Shown here piece after piece: positions 22,625 to 34,437 of a DNA stretch of 64,000 nt. The position numbers and the translations under genes are program-made. The DNA lies in assembly GCA_020466095.1 (NCBI GenBank), contig CM035806.1, forward strand, positions 66,152,687 to 66,216,686, read 5' to 3'. The notes under the pieces are model-generated. The model was given only the letters and a program-made list of their open reading frames with translations. It searched no databases and was not told the DNA's origin. How positions within the stretch are numbered: position 1 is the first letter of the stretch; every line of letters starts with the position of its first letter. The DNA is from Chlorops oryzae (lineage: Eukaryota > Arthropoda > Insecta > Diptera > Chloropidae).

Positions 22625-23537
22625 TTATTAGGGAGACTCTCGTCATTTCTAATGGGATGATAAACGACAACAAACTTTCACCACAGGTCGAAAATCGTGG
22701 TAGACAAAAGAAAAACACTGAAACCTAAGACAAATTGATCAGGAGAACTTTCACGCAGAACCCCATTATTACCACTACGCAGATCGAACACGAACTAGAA
22801 CTACCCATAGCTACTTCCACTATAAGGTAACGTTTTACCTTAGCTAACCTTAAAGCACATACTCCAAGAAAAGTACCTGTGATACACTCACCTAAATTTG
22901 AAAAGCAGAATCAAAATTTTGTTTAGGAACCCGACACAGTTTGGCGTAACATATTGTCGACTGATGAGACGGAGGCTGTGCAGCTTAATCACGGTAAGGA
23001 AAAGCAATATGGTAGACATCATCAGAAGCAAGAATTCAAGGCAAAGTTCACTGCCGAGACAGTGATTCACGGAGGCCGGAAATTTATGTTTTTGGGATGT
23101 TTTTCACGGAATGAAATTCGACTGATTGCTAATATCCTGCGCAATATGAACGCCAACTATTATGTTCAAAATGTCCTTGGAGCTTTTGTCCTTCCAAATT
23201 TTGAAGACAAAATGGCTTTTTCAACAAGACAATGACCCAAAACACACTTTAAAGAAAGCAAAAGGTTGCCTTCGATCAAACAATAAACGTTTTGAAATGG
23301 CCGACGATATCACCGGTTATTTTTTTTTTTTTTTTTACCGAAAATAACATATTTGGGTGGATGTTAAAAAAGGGGTTAGGTATATTAGGTTTAAAACTTC
23401 CAAAGAATTATGGCAAACAGGGAAGAAAACTGCGAAAAATATCTCGTCCGCAAGATGCCGCAACCCTTAAAGGGTCAATGAGCTCCAGATGCGCCGAAGT
23501 AATTGGAAATTATGGGGGACACTCCATATTAAAATGA
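22625..23537 (+). pseudogene. Broken Tc1-type transposase
   Basis: The plus strand shows, in order and in shifting frames: VENRGRQKKNTET, a stop, DKLIRRTFTQNPIITTTQIE and HELELPIATSTIR, the second helix-turn-helix of Tc1. Next come a region around STDETEAVQLNHGKEKQYGR and VIHGGRKFMFLGCFSRNEIR (first catalytic segment and central GGG..M.WGC-like motif), LFQQDNDPKHTLKKAKGCL (second catalytic Asp) and KWPTISPVI. A poly-T expansion at 23318-23338 disrupts the SPDLNPIE-type motif. An intact Tc1 transposase is about 340 residues; this one has multiple stops and frameshifts and is inactive. Confidence 0.85.
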
Positions 23538-24143
23538 GATCTAATGAATCTAAAACATACAATTCAAACAAAGCTCATTTTCCCTCCATTTTTCTTATTT
23601 TTTCGAACAGGCATTTTTTGACTTCAAGCGCCAAAGTTGCTCCTAAAAAAATTCAGACCTTCCAGACTGTCGTAACCTTCATTTTTATGAGCCCAATTTC
23701 TGAGACTGTTTATAAGAAATAAAGAAATATTTTTAAAAGTCATTTGGAAAGTCTTATGAGCCTGTTTGCAATCTTATAATGTTTGTTCTTATTATTTCGA
23801 ACACGACTGTATATAGAACTATAGCTGCAACTTCGGCCAAATTTTGGCGCGGGCCACCATGTTTTGGTGACAAAGTTTAACTTTGGTGAATCACGCCATA
23901 GCTCACACTATAGTTTGGTGAACCACGTAATAGAAGTGTAGTGTACCACGTAATAGCTTTTGGCCGAAGTTGCAGCTATAGTTCTATATGCTCGAATGGT
24001 TGCCAAATCCAAACTAACCTATCCAGCAGTCTGATATTTGTTTTGCAGCCGTTTGATAGATGGCAGCACACGATGATAACACCAACTTCCCTCAGGGACG
24101 CCCTCTGTCGTCAAACACGGGTACTTATTGAACCGCCCTCGTA

Positions 24144-26656
24144 AAACCCACGGTTAACCTTCTTCACCAAATTTTTATTTAAACTTTTACTTAGGGGGTC
24201 CACAATAGGTGACATTACCTTATATGGAAATTTAAAAATATAAAAAACATTTGATAATAATTATGAAATATTTTTACAGATACGGTTTTATACAAAATAT
24301 TTTTTTGAAGTTTTTCACTCTAGTTTTTGGCGGATATCTGTGTATGAGTTGAAGTTTAGTATTCTTAACTAACATCAAAGTGTACTTTGAGATATGCTAA
24401 GTAAGTAATTCTTCCGAAAACACCGTTATGATAAAATGCCGCATTAGAGAACTTTACCCAATTTCAACTTAAAAATCATCTATTACTTATTTTTTATTTA
24501 TTTTTATTTTTTATATGAAAAATCCCTGAAGTATGCTTCGAAATATTTAAAATACTGACAAAAGTATATATACATATATATAATTATTTTCTATTGTATT
24601 ATTTATTTCATCTATCTATTTATTATTATAATTGTAATTGTAGTTATTTGAAAAAAAAAATCTTTTTTATGTTATAATATACTTAATAATTATTTATTAT
24701 ATCATGCGAAAATTCTGTAAAAAAGTAATACATTTAGCCGACTTAAAAGGCCTTTAAAACTTGATATACATAATAAGGGAGTCTATACAATTTACAAAAA
24801 TAGTCATCTAGACAATTTATAATTATTTTTATGACTAGTAATGGTCACTAGCTATAAAATTTCGAGTATTATGTTCGCAATAGCAAGTTGAGACTTAATA
24901 ACATAGTTATGACCGTCATTATCGAAATTATAAGTGGCCTTTGAGTGTTTTTGTTTTTGTTGTGGTTTTTTTGTGCGTTTTATTTTATAGCAAATCTACA
25001 CAAAAATTATTTAATTATCTTCTTTAGAGAACTTCAAAGTAAAATTTTTTTGCTCAATACTTGATGCAGTCAGTTCTTTGTATTGATTATGTATGTATGC
25101 CGATATCAGAAAATTCCAGCTTACGAAATATGAAAACCGTTTCGAAATTTCTTCCAGTATTCAATACTTCTTCCACTCCATGTTCTTATGCATCTTGCAT
25201 GTTGCAATCTTTACCTTTTACAGCATTTTCTGAACAGCATTAAAGCAAACACACGACTCCACGTATGTAGGTATGAATGTGTGAATAGATGTTCGATTGT
25301 ACATATGTGTGTCTGCGGATGTGTTCGTTGTTCAGAAGTGCAATCGTGTAGTCTCATTGTTTCTTCAGCGTTTCTCAGTGTCTTCTTGTAGAAGCCAGTT
25401 TTCTGCCTGCCTTGTTTCGGGTTTTTGACATCTTTTGTACACCTACGGCCTTTTTTGGGGAATACTACAAATCTTTGCATGGACAAGCAACAAGCGTAGA
25501 CAGACGTACAAACCTTTAAGCTGCATGTGTCCCAATAAGCAACAGCAACGACAGCAACAAAAGCGAATCATTCCCGTTGACGTCGATTTGCCTGTTTCAA
25601 AAGAGCAAGCAAGCAAGATCCCGAGATCGTCGGGGCGATTAACGTAAAGCAGAGATCGAAACCTGTTTTTTTCTGTTTTTTCTTTTTTTTTCTTTTTATC
25701 TTAATTTTTTTTTCGAGTTGGCTTGGCTCTTAGCTTTTATTTGTTTTCAAAAGAAACCTCATGCCTTCTTTTTCTGCTTGGATGATATGTTTTGTACGCT
25801 CTGAGTGGCTTTGTTTTTCTGTTTCTGCCATTTATTATGTACTCTTTTTCTCATTTTTTCTTCTCTTTTATCTTTTACCACAAATGGTCTTTCGCTGCTA
25901 CATTGTTGTTGATCTTAACTCCATTTTCGCTTTGGAGCTTTAGCGAAGTATTGCCATTTCAGCTCAATTACCGCACAGTATCCACAGGCGTGGCACGTTT
26001 ACAGTTATCATTATCATTTCAAGGTACCCATTTTCTCGCTTAATTTTATTTTGATTTTTGTTTAATAAATGCTAATTTCTCGTGCCATGAATATATCATG
26101 CGTTTACACTATTTTCACTCTCTCTCGTTCTTTCTTTCTCTCTGTCTCTGATTTTATTTATTAACTTTTTTGCGTTGTGCTTCTTATTTTCACTGTCCAA
26201 TGAGTCAGTCAGTCTGTCTGACGATTCGTCAGTCCGTTAGTAAAACCCAATTTATGATGTAGGTTTGTTGGAATTTTTAAGTTGGTCGACTGGGTGCAGT
26301 GGAAATCTTGTTTTCCCTCAGTGAATTCATTTTTTTATACTTATACATATGTATACTTTTTTTTATTATTATTATGTATTATTATTTTTTTTTTTAATTT
26401 ATATGGATCTGAAGCTGTTTACAAAATCACAACAAGTGGTCAGCAATTTACCACATTTTTGTGAAGGCGAACTTGTATGTGAGCTCTCCTTTTCGAAATT
26501 ATTATATGCATGTATATACATAGGCACCGGCCTTGCCAGATGACTTTTCTTGCTAAGCGGGACAAACTTTCGGGACAACTTTAATTCATTTTCGTGAGGG
26601 AAAATACAGACATTCTCCCAAACCCCCTTCCCCTTATCAAATAAGTATGCATGTAT
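24144..26656. other. Gene-free AT-rich interval
   Basis: No transposon boundary or coding signal. 24220-25050 is strongly AT-rich. 25400-26250 has the less repetitive, pyrimidine-rich texture of a fly intron, with CT-rich microsatellite text near 26115-26150 and a CAGCAACGACAGCAACAAAA stretch near 25540. Short open frames here lack any family resemblance. Confidence 0.5.
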
Positions 26657-26664
26657 GTATATTC

Positions 26665-27595
26665 TAGAGCTGCAAAATATCGTTACTAATTGGTTAAAAA
26701 ATAACTTTTACAGCAGTCAATAATCAATAACGTCTCGTTACTGATTCAAGTATCTCGTTACTAGTATCTACCCTGCAGGAAGTCTGTCGCCATATGGCCC
26801 CATGTCTATATTGACGTCAATATAGACAAGAGAACTAGTGACAACGTCAACAGTATTTATAGGCGGTGTCATTAGAGAAACTGTACTGTCAAGAGATATA
26901 GTTCATCTCCATTGACCATGTCAACAACGTGTCTCCTTGTAAAATGTGCCGCAAAATCGAACAAGTTAGAATCGTTAAAACTTAAATGCAAGCTATTTTT
27001 ATTGAAAGCGGAAAGTATAAATATATATATTAATTACTGGTGACTAGCGAAAAAGTACTCCTTTTGTCTACATAATAGTACCGACGTCACTAGTTCGTCA
27101 ATAGTTTTTCGGTCTACTGTCGACATTCAATGACAACTCAATGTTAATTGTCTATAGCGGAAAGCATTGCGGCGGGTATAGCTGGTCAGTAGTACTGTCG
27201 ACGCGGTCATTAGTGAAAGAGTATAGATTCACTATTGACATTTCCTGCAGGGTACCTACTTTTTTGCACACATGCCAGCTTATAGGTGCCGGAGTAATTA
27301 GGTACTAAAGTAATGGGTCCGCAAAACATTATGGTAGTGGAGTGAGTTGAGTTGATATTTGATTACTTAATACTGGGTGAAGATTCAAAGAGCATGAGGG
27401 AGATTTGACTACTTCATCCACATTGATTTATTCATGCAACAGCAGTTGCAGGAAAAATAAAATGTGAATTCGTTTGCGAACAATACTTTAAATAATACAA
27501 CGAGTACCTAGTAGCGAATAATTAGTAACGATTGCTTGACTAAAAATAAAGAAAACACTTGAGTGGTGTAAAATTTGACAATTTGCACAGCTCTA
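26665..27595. mobile_element. hAT-type element, TAGAGCTG ends, split by a PstI-ended element
   Basis: Ends TAGAGCTGCAAAATATCG (26665) and the complement of TAGAGCTGTGCAAATTG (27595). Flanks GTATATTC/GCATATTC agree at 7/8. Sub-terminal ATCGTTACTAATTG and ATTAGTAACGATTG are inverted copies of each other. The TA-inserting element 26771-27252 interrupts it; without that it is about 450 bp and non-coding. Confidence 0.75.
26771..27252. mobile_element. TA-inserting element with CCCTGCAG ends (copy 1)
   Basis: Ends CCCTGCAGGAA and TTCCTGCAGGG, both next to TA (26769-26770; 27253-27254). The interior carries several ACTAGT / GACTAG motifs and, at 26803-26828, a perfect 26-bp palindrome centred on TGACGTCA. 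A second member with the same ends is at 53708-54635. Confidence 0.65.
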
Positions 27596-27820
27596 GCATA
27601 TTCATAACCATTTTCTATTTTTACGACTTTACGATGTTTAATCACATTTAATTTTCTTAAATTAATAATTATGTGCATAAATATTCACATCAGGCTTGGC
27701 ATATAACTTTTTTTTTTTTTTGTTCTAAGTTTTTGAAAAGCCCTGCCCAAAAACGGCAGATTTTAGTGTGAGGAAAATTTAGGATATTGATTTGCAGTAT
27801 TGATCACCATTTTCTAAATA

Positions 27821-28169
27821 CAGTCGAATCTGGATATAGTGAATTAATTTTTGCACGTCCTGTTCATTGTATCCAGATTGTTCGTATTAGCGAGATTGAA
27901 TGTTTTGTTCATTATTGACAACCCCGTAGAGATGAATTTGGGGCGCGGGCGATTTTTTTGGGGACCCCTCACAAAAATGTGCGACCAAATAAAAAAAAGT
28001 CCCATGCCAATTGTGGGCCCCTTCAGAAAGTTCGGGCCCGGGAGAAAATCCCCCTTTCCCACCCTCCTCTCTTAAGGCCTGATTATTTAGAAATGTCCCT
28101 GTAACAAAAATGCGTTCACTATTTGCAGCTGCTTATTATTTCAGGGATCGTTATATCCAGATTCTACTG
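27821..28169. mobile_element. pogo-like MITE (CAGTCGAATC ends), split by a hAT MITE
   Basis: CAGTCGAATCTGGATATAGT at 27821 and its partner (complement CAGTAGAATCTGGATATAAC) ending at 28169, with TA on both sides. The ends resemble the pogo/Tigger pattern and those of the MITE at 55995-56179. A short hAT MITE (27919-28081) is inserted inside. Confidence 0.75.
27919..28081. mobile_element. GC-rich hAT MITE, copy 1
   Basis: Starts CAACCCCGTAGAGATGAATT and ends TTAAGGCCTG; flanks ATTATTGA/ATTATTTA agree at 7/8. It has GGGGCGCGGGC and GGGCCCGGGAG tracts shared with the better-preserved relative at 30764-30904. Confidence 0.6.
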
Positions 28170-28287
28170 TATTTTCCAAAAAAAATCTGGATTATTTACA
28201 TTCTTAATTGAAGCCAAAGAGCGTAACGTCTAGCAACGCTGGTAGGACATAGCTACGATAGTCAAGCTATTAGTATAATAAGAGCTT

Positions 28288-29522
28288 CAGGCGCGCAGCC
28301 AGGGGGGGGGGGGGGTTTGGGGGTTCAACCCCCCCCCAAATTAAGGAAAAAATACACCACACAGCCGCTTACATTTCTACACCGCCGTCCTACAAACTCT
28401 TTTATTAAATTTTATGATGCAATAATTTTAGATCTTGACCGAATTTCCTCTTGGAATGATCAAAATGTGTCAAGTCAGTCTAATTTATTAAAATGTGCCT
28501 TACAAAAAGGCGAATTTCTTATATCTCTTCATTGCATAAACCAAGTTTTTAGTTACACATTTGTTTTATGTAAATATTTACAAGGTAGAAACATTGATCT
28601 CAAATATACTATTGTCCTAGCAGATATATGCTTAGAGAATATTCAAACCTTAAGAAGTAACGCTGAGGAAGAATTTCAGAAATTGTTTAAAAACGCTGAG
28701 AAGCAAGCTTTATCAAGCGGACTTATTTTGCAAAAACCTAGGCTCGCACATTCTCAGGACCACGAAGCACATTTTCATACTAAAAGTGTTGAATATTATT
28801 ATCGTATTTCCCTTTATTTACCTTTTGTGGATGCATTTATTGTCAACTTAACCAATCGCATTTTAAAACACAAGGATATTCTTCTTGGTTTTCAAGTTTT
28901 ATTTCCTCAAAGCGATACTGCAAAAGTTGATGATTTTTAGACAAATTTAAAAAACTTTCAGTTTTATCAAGATGATTTAGAGGGAAATTTTGATGATTCA
29001 AAAATGGAGTTCACTGTTTGGTATAAATTAATTAATAATTTAGAAAAAAATGAAAGACCAAAAACAGTGTTTGACGCTATAAAATTTTGTAAAAAAGATA
29101 TTTTACCAAATATTTTTAATTTATTAACTATTTTGGCTACTCTTCCAATAACCACATGTGAAAATGAGAGATCGTTTTCAACTCTCCGCCGACTCAAAAC
29201 TTATCTTAGATCTACAATGACAGAACAGAGGTTAAATGCCTTAGCACTCCTCCACGTCAATCGAGATCTTACTCCCAGTGTAGAGGACATACTAAATAAA
29301 CTTGCTGAAAGCAAGCGCAGACTTAACATTGCACTTTAAATTGAATAAGTTCCGTCGAAAATACTTTTTTTTTACTTTGTACACCTTATAAAAATGTAAA
29401 ATATTTATGTAAATATATTTTAATTATCTATTTTGTAAGCTTTTTACGAAAATAAAAACAAAAAATATTTAGAAAAATTTTCTGCGAACCCCCCCCAAAT
29501 TGAAATCCTGGCTGCGCGCCTG
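28288..29522 (+). mobile_element. hAT transposon with half-length transposase, TSD AAGAGCTT
   Basis: Ends CAGGCGCGCAGCCAGG and CCTGGCTGCGCGCCTG form a perfect 16-bp inverted repeat, flanked by a perfect 8-bp duplication AAGAGCTT (28280-28287; 29523-29530). Immediately inside lie G- and C-homopolymer stretches. The low divergence of the ends suggests recent activity, presumably mobilised by a full-length relative elsewhere. Confidence 0.9.
28317..29339 (+). pseudogene. hAT transposase, C-terminal half, one in-frame TAG
   Basis: A single reading frame of about 340 codons is interrupted only by TAG at 28938-28940. The first part (KTSFIKFYDAIILDLDRISS-like core, NLTNRILKHKDILLGFQVLF) and the second part (DILPNIFNLLTILATLPITT then CENERSFSTLRRLKTYLRST and RLNALALLHVNRD) match the RNaseH-tail and dimerisation region of the DUF4371/zinc-finger MYM-like hAT group. 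The N-terminal zinc finger and DUF4371 core are missing, consistent with an internally deleted element. The ATG at 28317 lies in the terminal G-rich repeat and is not a credible natural start. Confidence 0.8.
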
Positions 29523-29530
29523 AAGAGCTT

Positions 29531-30444
29531 TATAGTAAGGATCCCCAATAAACCTCGCGAAAAATCCCTTTTAAAATTAGAAGAAAAATATATTCTACAA
29601 TATATTGCTGATAATATCAACATCGTAATTGTAACCGATGAAGGTTTGATTTCGAATCTGCTATATATTTTATAAAATAAATTGCACCCCCGATTAACTT
29701 CAATGGGATTTTACTATTCTACTTGAAATTATTTCCCTCTTTCATTCTTTCCTTTTGTCCCGTTTTCAATCTTCTCCGATGAATTTATCATTCCCCTCCC
29801 GGCAAGTCATCAACATAAACATAAAACTACAACTATGTGCAATATCCATCGACTATTAACTTTATAAATGAAACACTAAACCGAAAGCACTACAACATAT
29901 AAGATTCGACGACTTTCTTCGACACTAAATACTGCTGCATAGCATCCCTCATCTTGGTATGGTTCTGGCTCTGGCTCTTCACACGCTCGCGCTTTCCCCC
30001 TCACACACTGTGCTGCAGAGTAATTCGATTTAACGCTTTGATTCTGCCCCATTTAATAACGCCGAGATTTTTTCCCTAACCACATCAACCACATTATTAA
30101 TAACATATACCGCTCCCTATATGTATATATGTATGTATGTCCATGTATGTACACGTGTTAGTACTGTAGATATATCTATATATGTCCACAGATATTTGTC
30201 TATAGATGCCCTGCAGCAAGTGTAACTAGTGATTTACTAGTTCTTTACGTGTGCAAAAGCCACCAGTACTAGTTCTTTTCTACAAATATCTCTGTGTCCA
30301 TATAAAAATTCTGTAGAAAATCAGCATAAAATACATATGCGCATAGAAAAGCACTAGTGCAGTTTGCACCCGTGTACTACTAGTTCGTTGGGCGGCAATT
30401 TGATAGAAAAAATTACTATTTCATGTCGATTTTCGTCTTGTCCT
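29531..30444. other. Gene-free interval with ACTAGT-rich segment
   Basis: 29531-30200 has no recognisable feature beyond TA/TATG microsatellite text. From CCCTGCAG at 30209 the sequence is rich in ACTAGT (30225-30250, 30270, 30352, 30378) and the motif returns near 31046-31080. It resembles the interior of the CCCTGCAG-ended elements at 26771 and 53708, so 30209-31090 is probably a copy that lost its right end. Confidence 0.4.
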
Positions 30445-30620
30445 CGGTGGCGGATTGAGACAATTTGCTGCCCTAGACAGTTGGAATTTTGGCACCTCAG
30501 ACAGCAGCCTAATTTTCACATTTGCATTTTATCTACTGTAAATGATCAGAATTTTCCGCCTCTGAAAATTTTCCAGCCTAGGCAGCTGCCTGTGTTGACT
30601 ATACGGTTAATCCGCCACTG
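30445..30620. mobile_element. Short MITE with CGGTGGCGGATT ends
   Basis: CGGTGGCGGATTGA at 30445 and TTAATCCGCCACTG at 30620 form the ends. GTCCT lies directly outside both (30440-30444; 30621-30625). The 5-bp duplication is unusual for hAT, although the CAGTGGCGG-type end is hAT-like; a decayed 8-bp site is possible. Non-coding. Confidence 0.5.
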
Positions 30621-30763
30621 GTCCTTTAGGATATTTCTACCTTTTTATTCACTCTCATCAGGTTTTAAAGCTTAAAATGCGCTCAAAAAAGGGACTGATT
30701 AAAATTGTTCACTTTTTGACTAATGAAATACTAGAAAAACTTTAGTTGCACATGCTACAAGGT

Positions 30764-30904
30764 CAGGCCTGTAGAGAGTGTTGACAAGGGGTGTTTTCCC
30801 CGGGCCCGTGTTTTACGAAGGGGCCTACAACTTGGCATGGGACCTTTTTGTGAAGAGTCCCGGAAAAAATTCCCCCGGGCCCAAAATTTCATTCTACGGG
30901 CCTG
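30764..30904. mobile_element. GC-rich hAT MITE, copy 2, TSD TACAAGGT
   Basis: A 141-bp element with ends CAGGCCTGTAGA and TCTACGGGCCTG, flanked by a perfect TACAAGGT on both sides (30756-30763; 30905-30912). Interior CCCCGGGCCCG / CCCCCGGGCCC tracts match the copy at 27919-28081. Confidence 0.8.
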
Positions 30905-31134
30905 TACAAGGTAAATGAAATTGAAGTTCTACAGAGTTTTCAAGAATTTTTAATGTCTAAATTTAATTTAAAAAAAAAAAAAACAATTGTTTAAGCAAAA
31001 ACCATTGAAAAATGGTATAAATATGGTGGAACTTTCACCAAAAGTACCACTAGTTCTGATAGTTCTAGTAAAGGTACTAGTTATTTCAAAACAATTTACC
31101 TACTGTTTGCTACATTCATATGTATGTATGTTTT

Positions 31135-32000
31135 TATACCCGACACACTCTGTGTCGAGGGTATATTGCGTTTGTGTGGTTGTGTGTAACACCCAGAACC
31201 AGTCGAGATAGACCATACAAAATATATATCGAAATGATCAGCGTCACCAGGAGATTCGATTTAGCCATGTCCGTCTGTTTGTATACAGCGTTTTCTTATC
31301 GAAGGAGTTGAGCTCTCTTGACAAAATTTGGTACACGTGCTCATGGGTAAGAACAAGTTCGAGAATGGACCCAATCGGACCATTTTTAGGGGTACCTCCA
31401 GTACTAGAGTCTGTTACGAAAATCACAAATACTTCTCTAAAATCGAAGTTTTTCAAGATATTTTGATGAAACTTGATATTTGAACATGTATAAAGGCAAG
31501 AAATATGATTTCTAAAAATTAGAAAAGTGGGCGTGGCAGAAGGGAGTTTTTCGAAATTTGGCCCCTACACCCGAAATTCAAATGGGACTTGAACGAGTTT
31601 TGGCACATATGCTTCCTTTGTAGCCATAAACATCCTCCCTAAAAATTTCTTTGGTTTGTCCATTGTTAAGGGTACCCCTAGGTCTGTCACAAAAATCCCA
31701 AAACTGCCTCAAAATCAGACGTTTTCGAAATATTTCAATGAAACTTAGAATTTGACCGTATATTTAAGCCTCCGATTAGAATTGCAAAAAAATAGAAAAG
31801 TGGGCGTGGAAAAGGGGCGGTTTTCATAAAGAAATTTAACAAAAGTCGGTATATGGGTCCCCTAATGGCCTTAAAAAACTCTTGATTATTCTTTGTTAAT
31901 GGTCCTGTTTTTGGGCATGGCTCAAAAATGATTTAAACATGTGTGTCTGTGTCGGGTTTTTTATTGTCAGGCTCGCCTGACTATAACACCCTTACTTGTT
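31135..32000 (+). mobile_element. Helitron-like element, family A copy 2
   Basis: Complete copy starting TATACCCGACACACTCTGTG and ending CTATAACACCCTTACTTGTT. Both terminal hairpins and the two internal repeats are present. The (GTCY)n tract is reduced to CCGTCTG. It sits in a T-rich site. Confidence 0.75.
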
Positions 32001-34437
32001 TTTTTTTTTTTTTTTGTGTGTGTCATATAGGTCCTGATATTTGGCACGCTGTGACAAAAAAGAAGATGAAGAAAAAAATCAAAATAAATAAAAGCTTTAA
32101 AAAGCCTTCTTCACTTTTATTGTAAATCGTTTTCCCAGAGCCTGAGTTTAAACATTCATTGTAGGTCCTTATCTCGGTCGTTGATGTTCCATTACGATTT
32201 AAGTTATGTACATAGGTATGTAAGCTTACGGACACAGAAGTGTCATCTATTCCCAGATATGTATGTTTTCCTCTATGTATTTTCCCGTTAATACCCACAT
32301 GCATACATACGTACGTGCAGGAGATGATAGTTTTTATCTGGTAATTATTTTTAGACGCTTAGTTAGTTAGTACTACTCCACCCAGTCTCCCTTCACCCTT
32401 TTGCATATGTAGCTAGCTACATTTGATTGTGGACATGATTGTGTACATATTCCAACGCCTGCGGGGTTGCCGCAAGATTCAGGATAGTTATTGATTGCCG
32501 TCTTTTTATTATGCTTTATTTTCCTTTATGATTTCTATGTGGCAAGATTTTACTTCCTTATTTGCTATACATAGTTTCTTGATTTCTATGTATTATAGCT
32601 GTGGGACGTGGTCTGCATTACTGTTTTATATGTGAGCTTATTTTCTCCGTTGCCTTATTTTTATATTTTCCTTTGCATGCAAATTTATACTGTTACATAT
32701 AACTGTGTGTGTGTTTGTATTTATATATATATATATATATAGAATGGTATCTGTAGTTTAACTTTCTCCCCACTCTCTCGTTCCCTTTATTCTCGCTTTT
32801 TGGTCCTTATCCACCGAACACCATGCTTAAATTGAATACGTGCAACCAGTGTTGATGTGTGGTGATTATGTTGGCATTGCTTTTTATCTTTTATTTCTAG
32901 CTGCTGTAGTTGTTTTTGTTGTTGCTGCTGTTTTCATTATTCCTTCCATAAAAACTGTATTGTGTGAAACAGCGCTCCTTTTCCCGGCATTTATATTTTA
33001 TACTTATATATTATTTGCTGTATATATACATACATATATGCATACGTCTGTATGAAGTTGCTTTGCAATATTTTATGCTGATAGTGCTTACTCAGCCATA
33101 TAGTTACTATATGTCATGCGGCCGGCCTTTGACCATTTACAGTATTCTTGCCACCATGCAGTTTTTAAAAAGGACACTCGCTATTTGTGCTCGTTCACTG
33201 CTCTGTTTTCTGCTCCTGCTCTTAATACCACTGTGCCGCCGTACCGCCATGTCTTTGTGCTGTGCTCTGCTATAGTCTGCCGTTGTTATTATTGTTATCA
33301 TGCTCGTCTTCATGCTCCGTTCTCCGTTCTTCGCTAGCAGTCCAAAGGCTTTTTTCTTATTATTTTTATTTATTTATTTTATTCTTTTTTTTCTCCCATT
33401 TTCGTTCTGAAATAAGCACTACAACCTTTGTAAATACAACACAACAAGACCGCACCGCACAATGCAAAGTTCATAAGCACAATGCACCCTACATTATGAG
33501 CAATAACAATAACAACAATAACACTAACACTAACAACAAACGCGATTAAAAACTGTTTTAAAATTACTGCTCAGAAAAAAAGAGGGGGAAAAAAACGACG
33601 AAGAAATAAAATAAAAGAAGAAAGAAGCCGGTTCAAAATGGTTCAACAACATCAATATAGAACTTCCTATCCTCCATGGCAAGCACTCTAACCAATATGG
33701 ACTATCCACTATCCGCTCTCCACGATCCATGCCTTACAGCTGAAGCATGCACACATGATTGTATCTGCACACTACGTTCGGTGCAGTGGGGTGTAGTCTT
33801 CGCGACAAATGAACAAGCGGGTAATAGCTTTTCGACAGACGCCAACTGCAAGCAAAGTTACCAACAAAATCGACACAGTGTTCACTCCTCGTTGTCGTCA
33901 GTCATTCGCTCGTCGTCGTTCGTTATTCGTTCATTCGTTCAGGCAGGCTGTCAAGCGAGCATTGGGCATTCAGGCATTCACTTGCTCGTTTGCCCACCCA
34001 TTGCCCACTCAAAAGCAATTGTAAAGCATTATCAATACAAGAAAGGCTTTAAATTTAATAAAAATGTGTTTGAGTCTCTGTCATTAGAAGAAACCCTTCT
34101 TTTAAGTCACGTCGGATTTGGATTTCAAAGAGAATATTGCGATCTGTGTGTTTCGTTTCGTTTCGTCTCGTTGAGTTTCAGTTCAATTTCCCCTTTTCGG
34201 CATCCAGCCTTGCGACTTTTTCCCATGTTATGTTGAGAATATTTATGAATTTTTATTGCAAGAAAGCGTGCCTTTTTTTGGGACGGGGGATTTATCCCTT
34301 AGTCATGATAAGAAAAATAAAAATGAAAAGAATCGTGATATGAACCATTTGATCGAGAATCTTTCATGATTCGTTGTGTACGAACTTTTGACTGGTTAAG
34401 TGGGCAATGTTATAAAACAGATTTGTTGATTTATTTT
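32001..34437. other. Gene-free interval, possible intron and leader-like segment
   Basis: No transposon ends seen. Pyrimidine-rich sequence with a (TA)n run near 32720-32741. 33420-33545 has CA/AACA-rich text. Around 33880-34100, CGTCGTCAGTCATTCGCTCG-like sequence followed by an A/T-rich leader has first-exon character similar to 13200-13719. The 186-codon open frame at 33676-34236 resembles nothing I know and I do not call it a gene. Confidence 0.35.

Larger units (their letters stand above)
20610..23809 (+). mobile_element. Tc1-like element with ~220-bp inverted repeats
   Basis: The ends CAGTCGTGTTCGAAATAATA and complement are flanked by TA (20608-20609, 23810-23811). The inverted repeats run about 220 bp (20610-20830; 23588-23809). 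The terminal motif GTTCGAAATAATAAGAACA recurs inside as GTTCGAAAAAATAAGAACA, an IR/DR arrangement. Removing the nested element at 20833-22429 gives about 1.6 kb, normal for Tc1. A third end of this family is at 63586. Confidence 0.9.
20608..23990. mobile_element. hAT MITE copy 2, split by a Tc1 element
   Basis: Ends TATATAGAACTATAGCTGCA (its first two bases are the TA at 20608, continuing from 23812) and its complement ending at 23990. Both flanks carry the same 8 bp CTCGAATG (20600-20607, 23991-23998). Without the Tc1 element the MITE is about 181 bp, matching copy 1 at 9366-9544, and has the same GTGTACCACG / GGTGAACCACG interior. The Tc1 inserted at a TA two bases inside its left end. Confidence 0.8.
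19543..24141 (-). mobile_element. Degenerate mariner, outermost layer of a four-level nest
   Basis: Ends CGAGGGCGTTTCAATAAGTA (19543) and the complement of CGAGGGCGGTTCAATAAGTA (24141), each next to TA. Removing the inserted block 20608-23998 leaves about 1.2 kb, normal for mariner. The transposase (minus strand) is broken. The right arm, 23999-24141, lies beyond the inserted hAT MITE. Confidence 0.85.

Noticed and set aside
33676..34236. 186-codon open frame
   Set aside because: No domain or family resemblance, composition like flanking intron, overlapping open frames; treated as chance.
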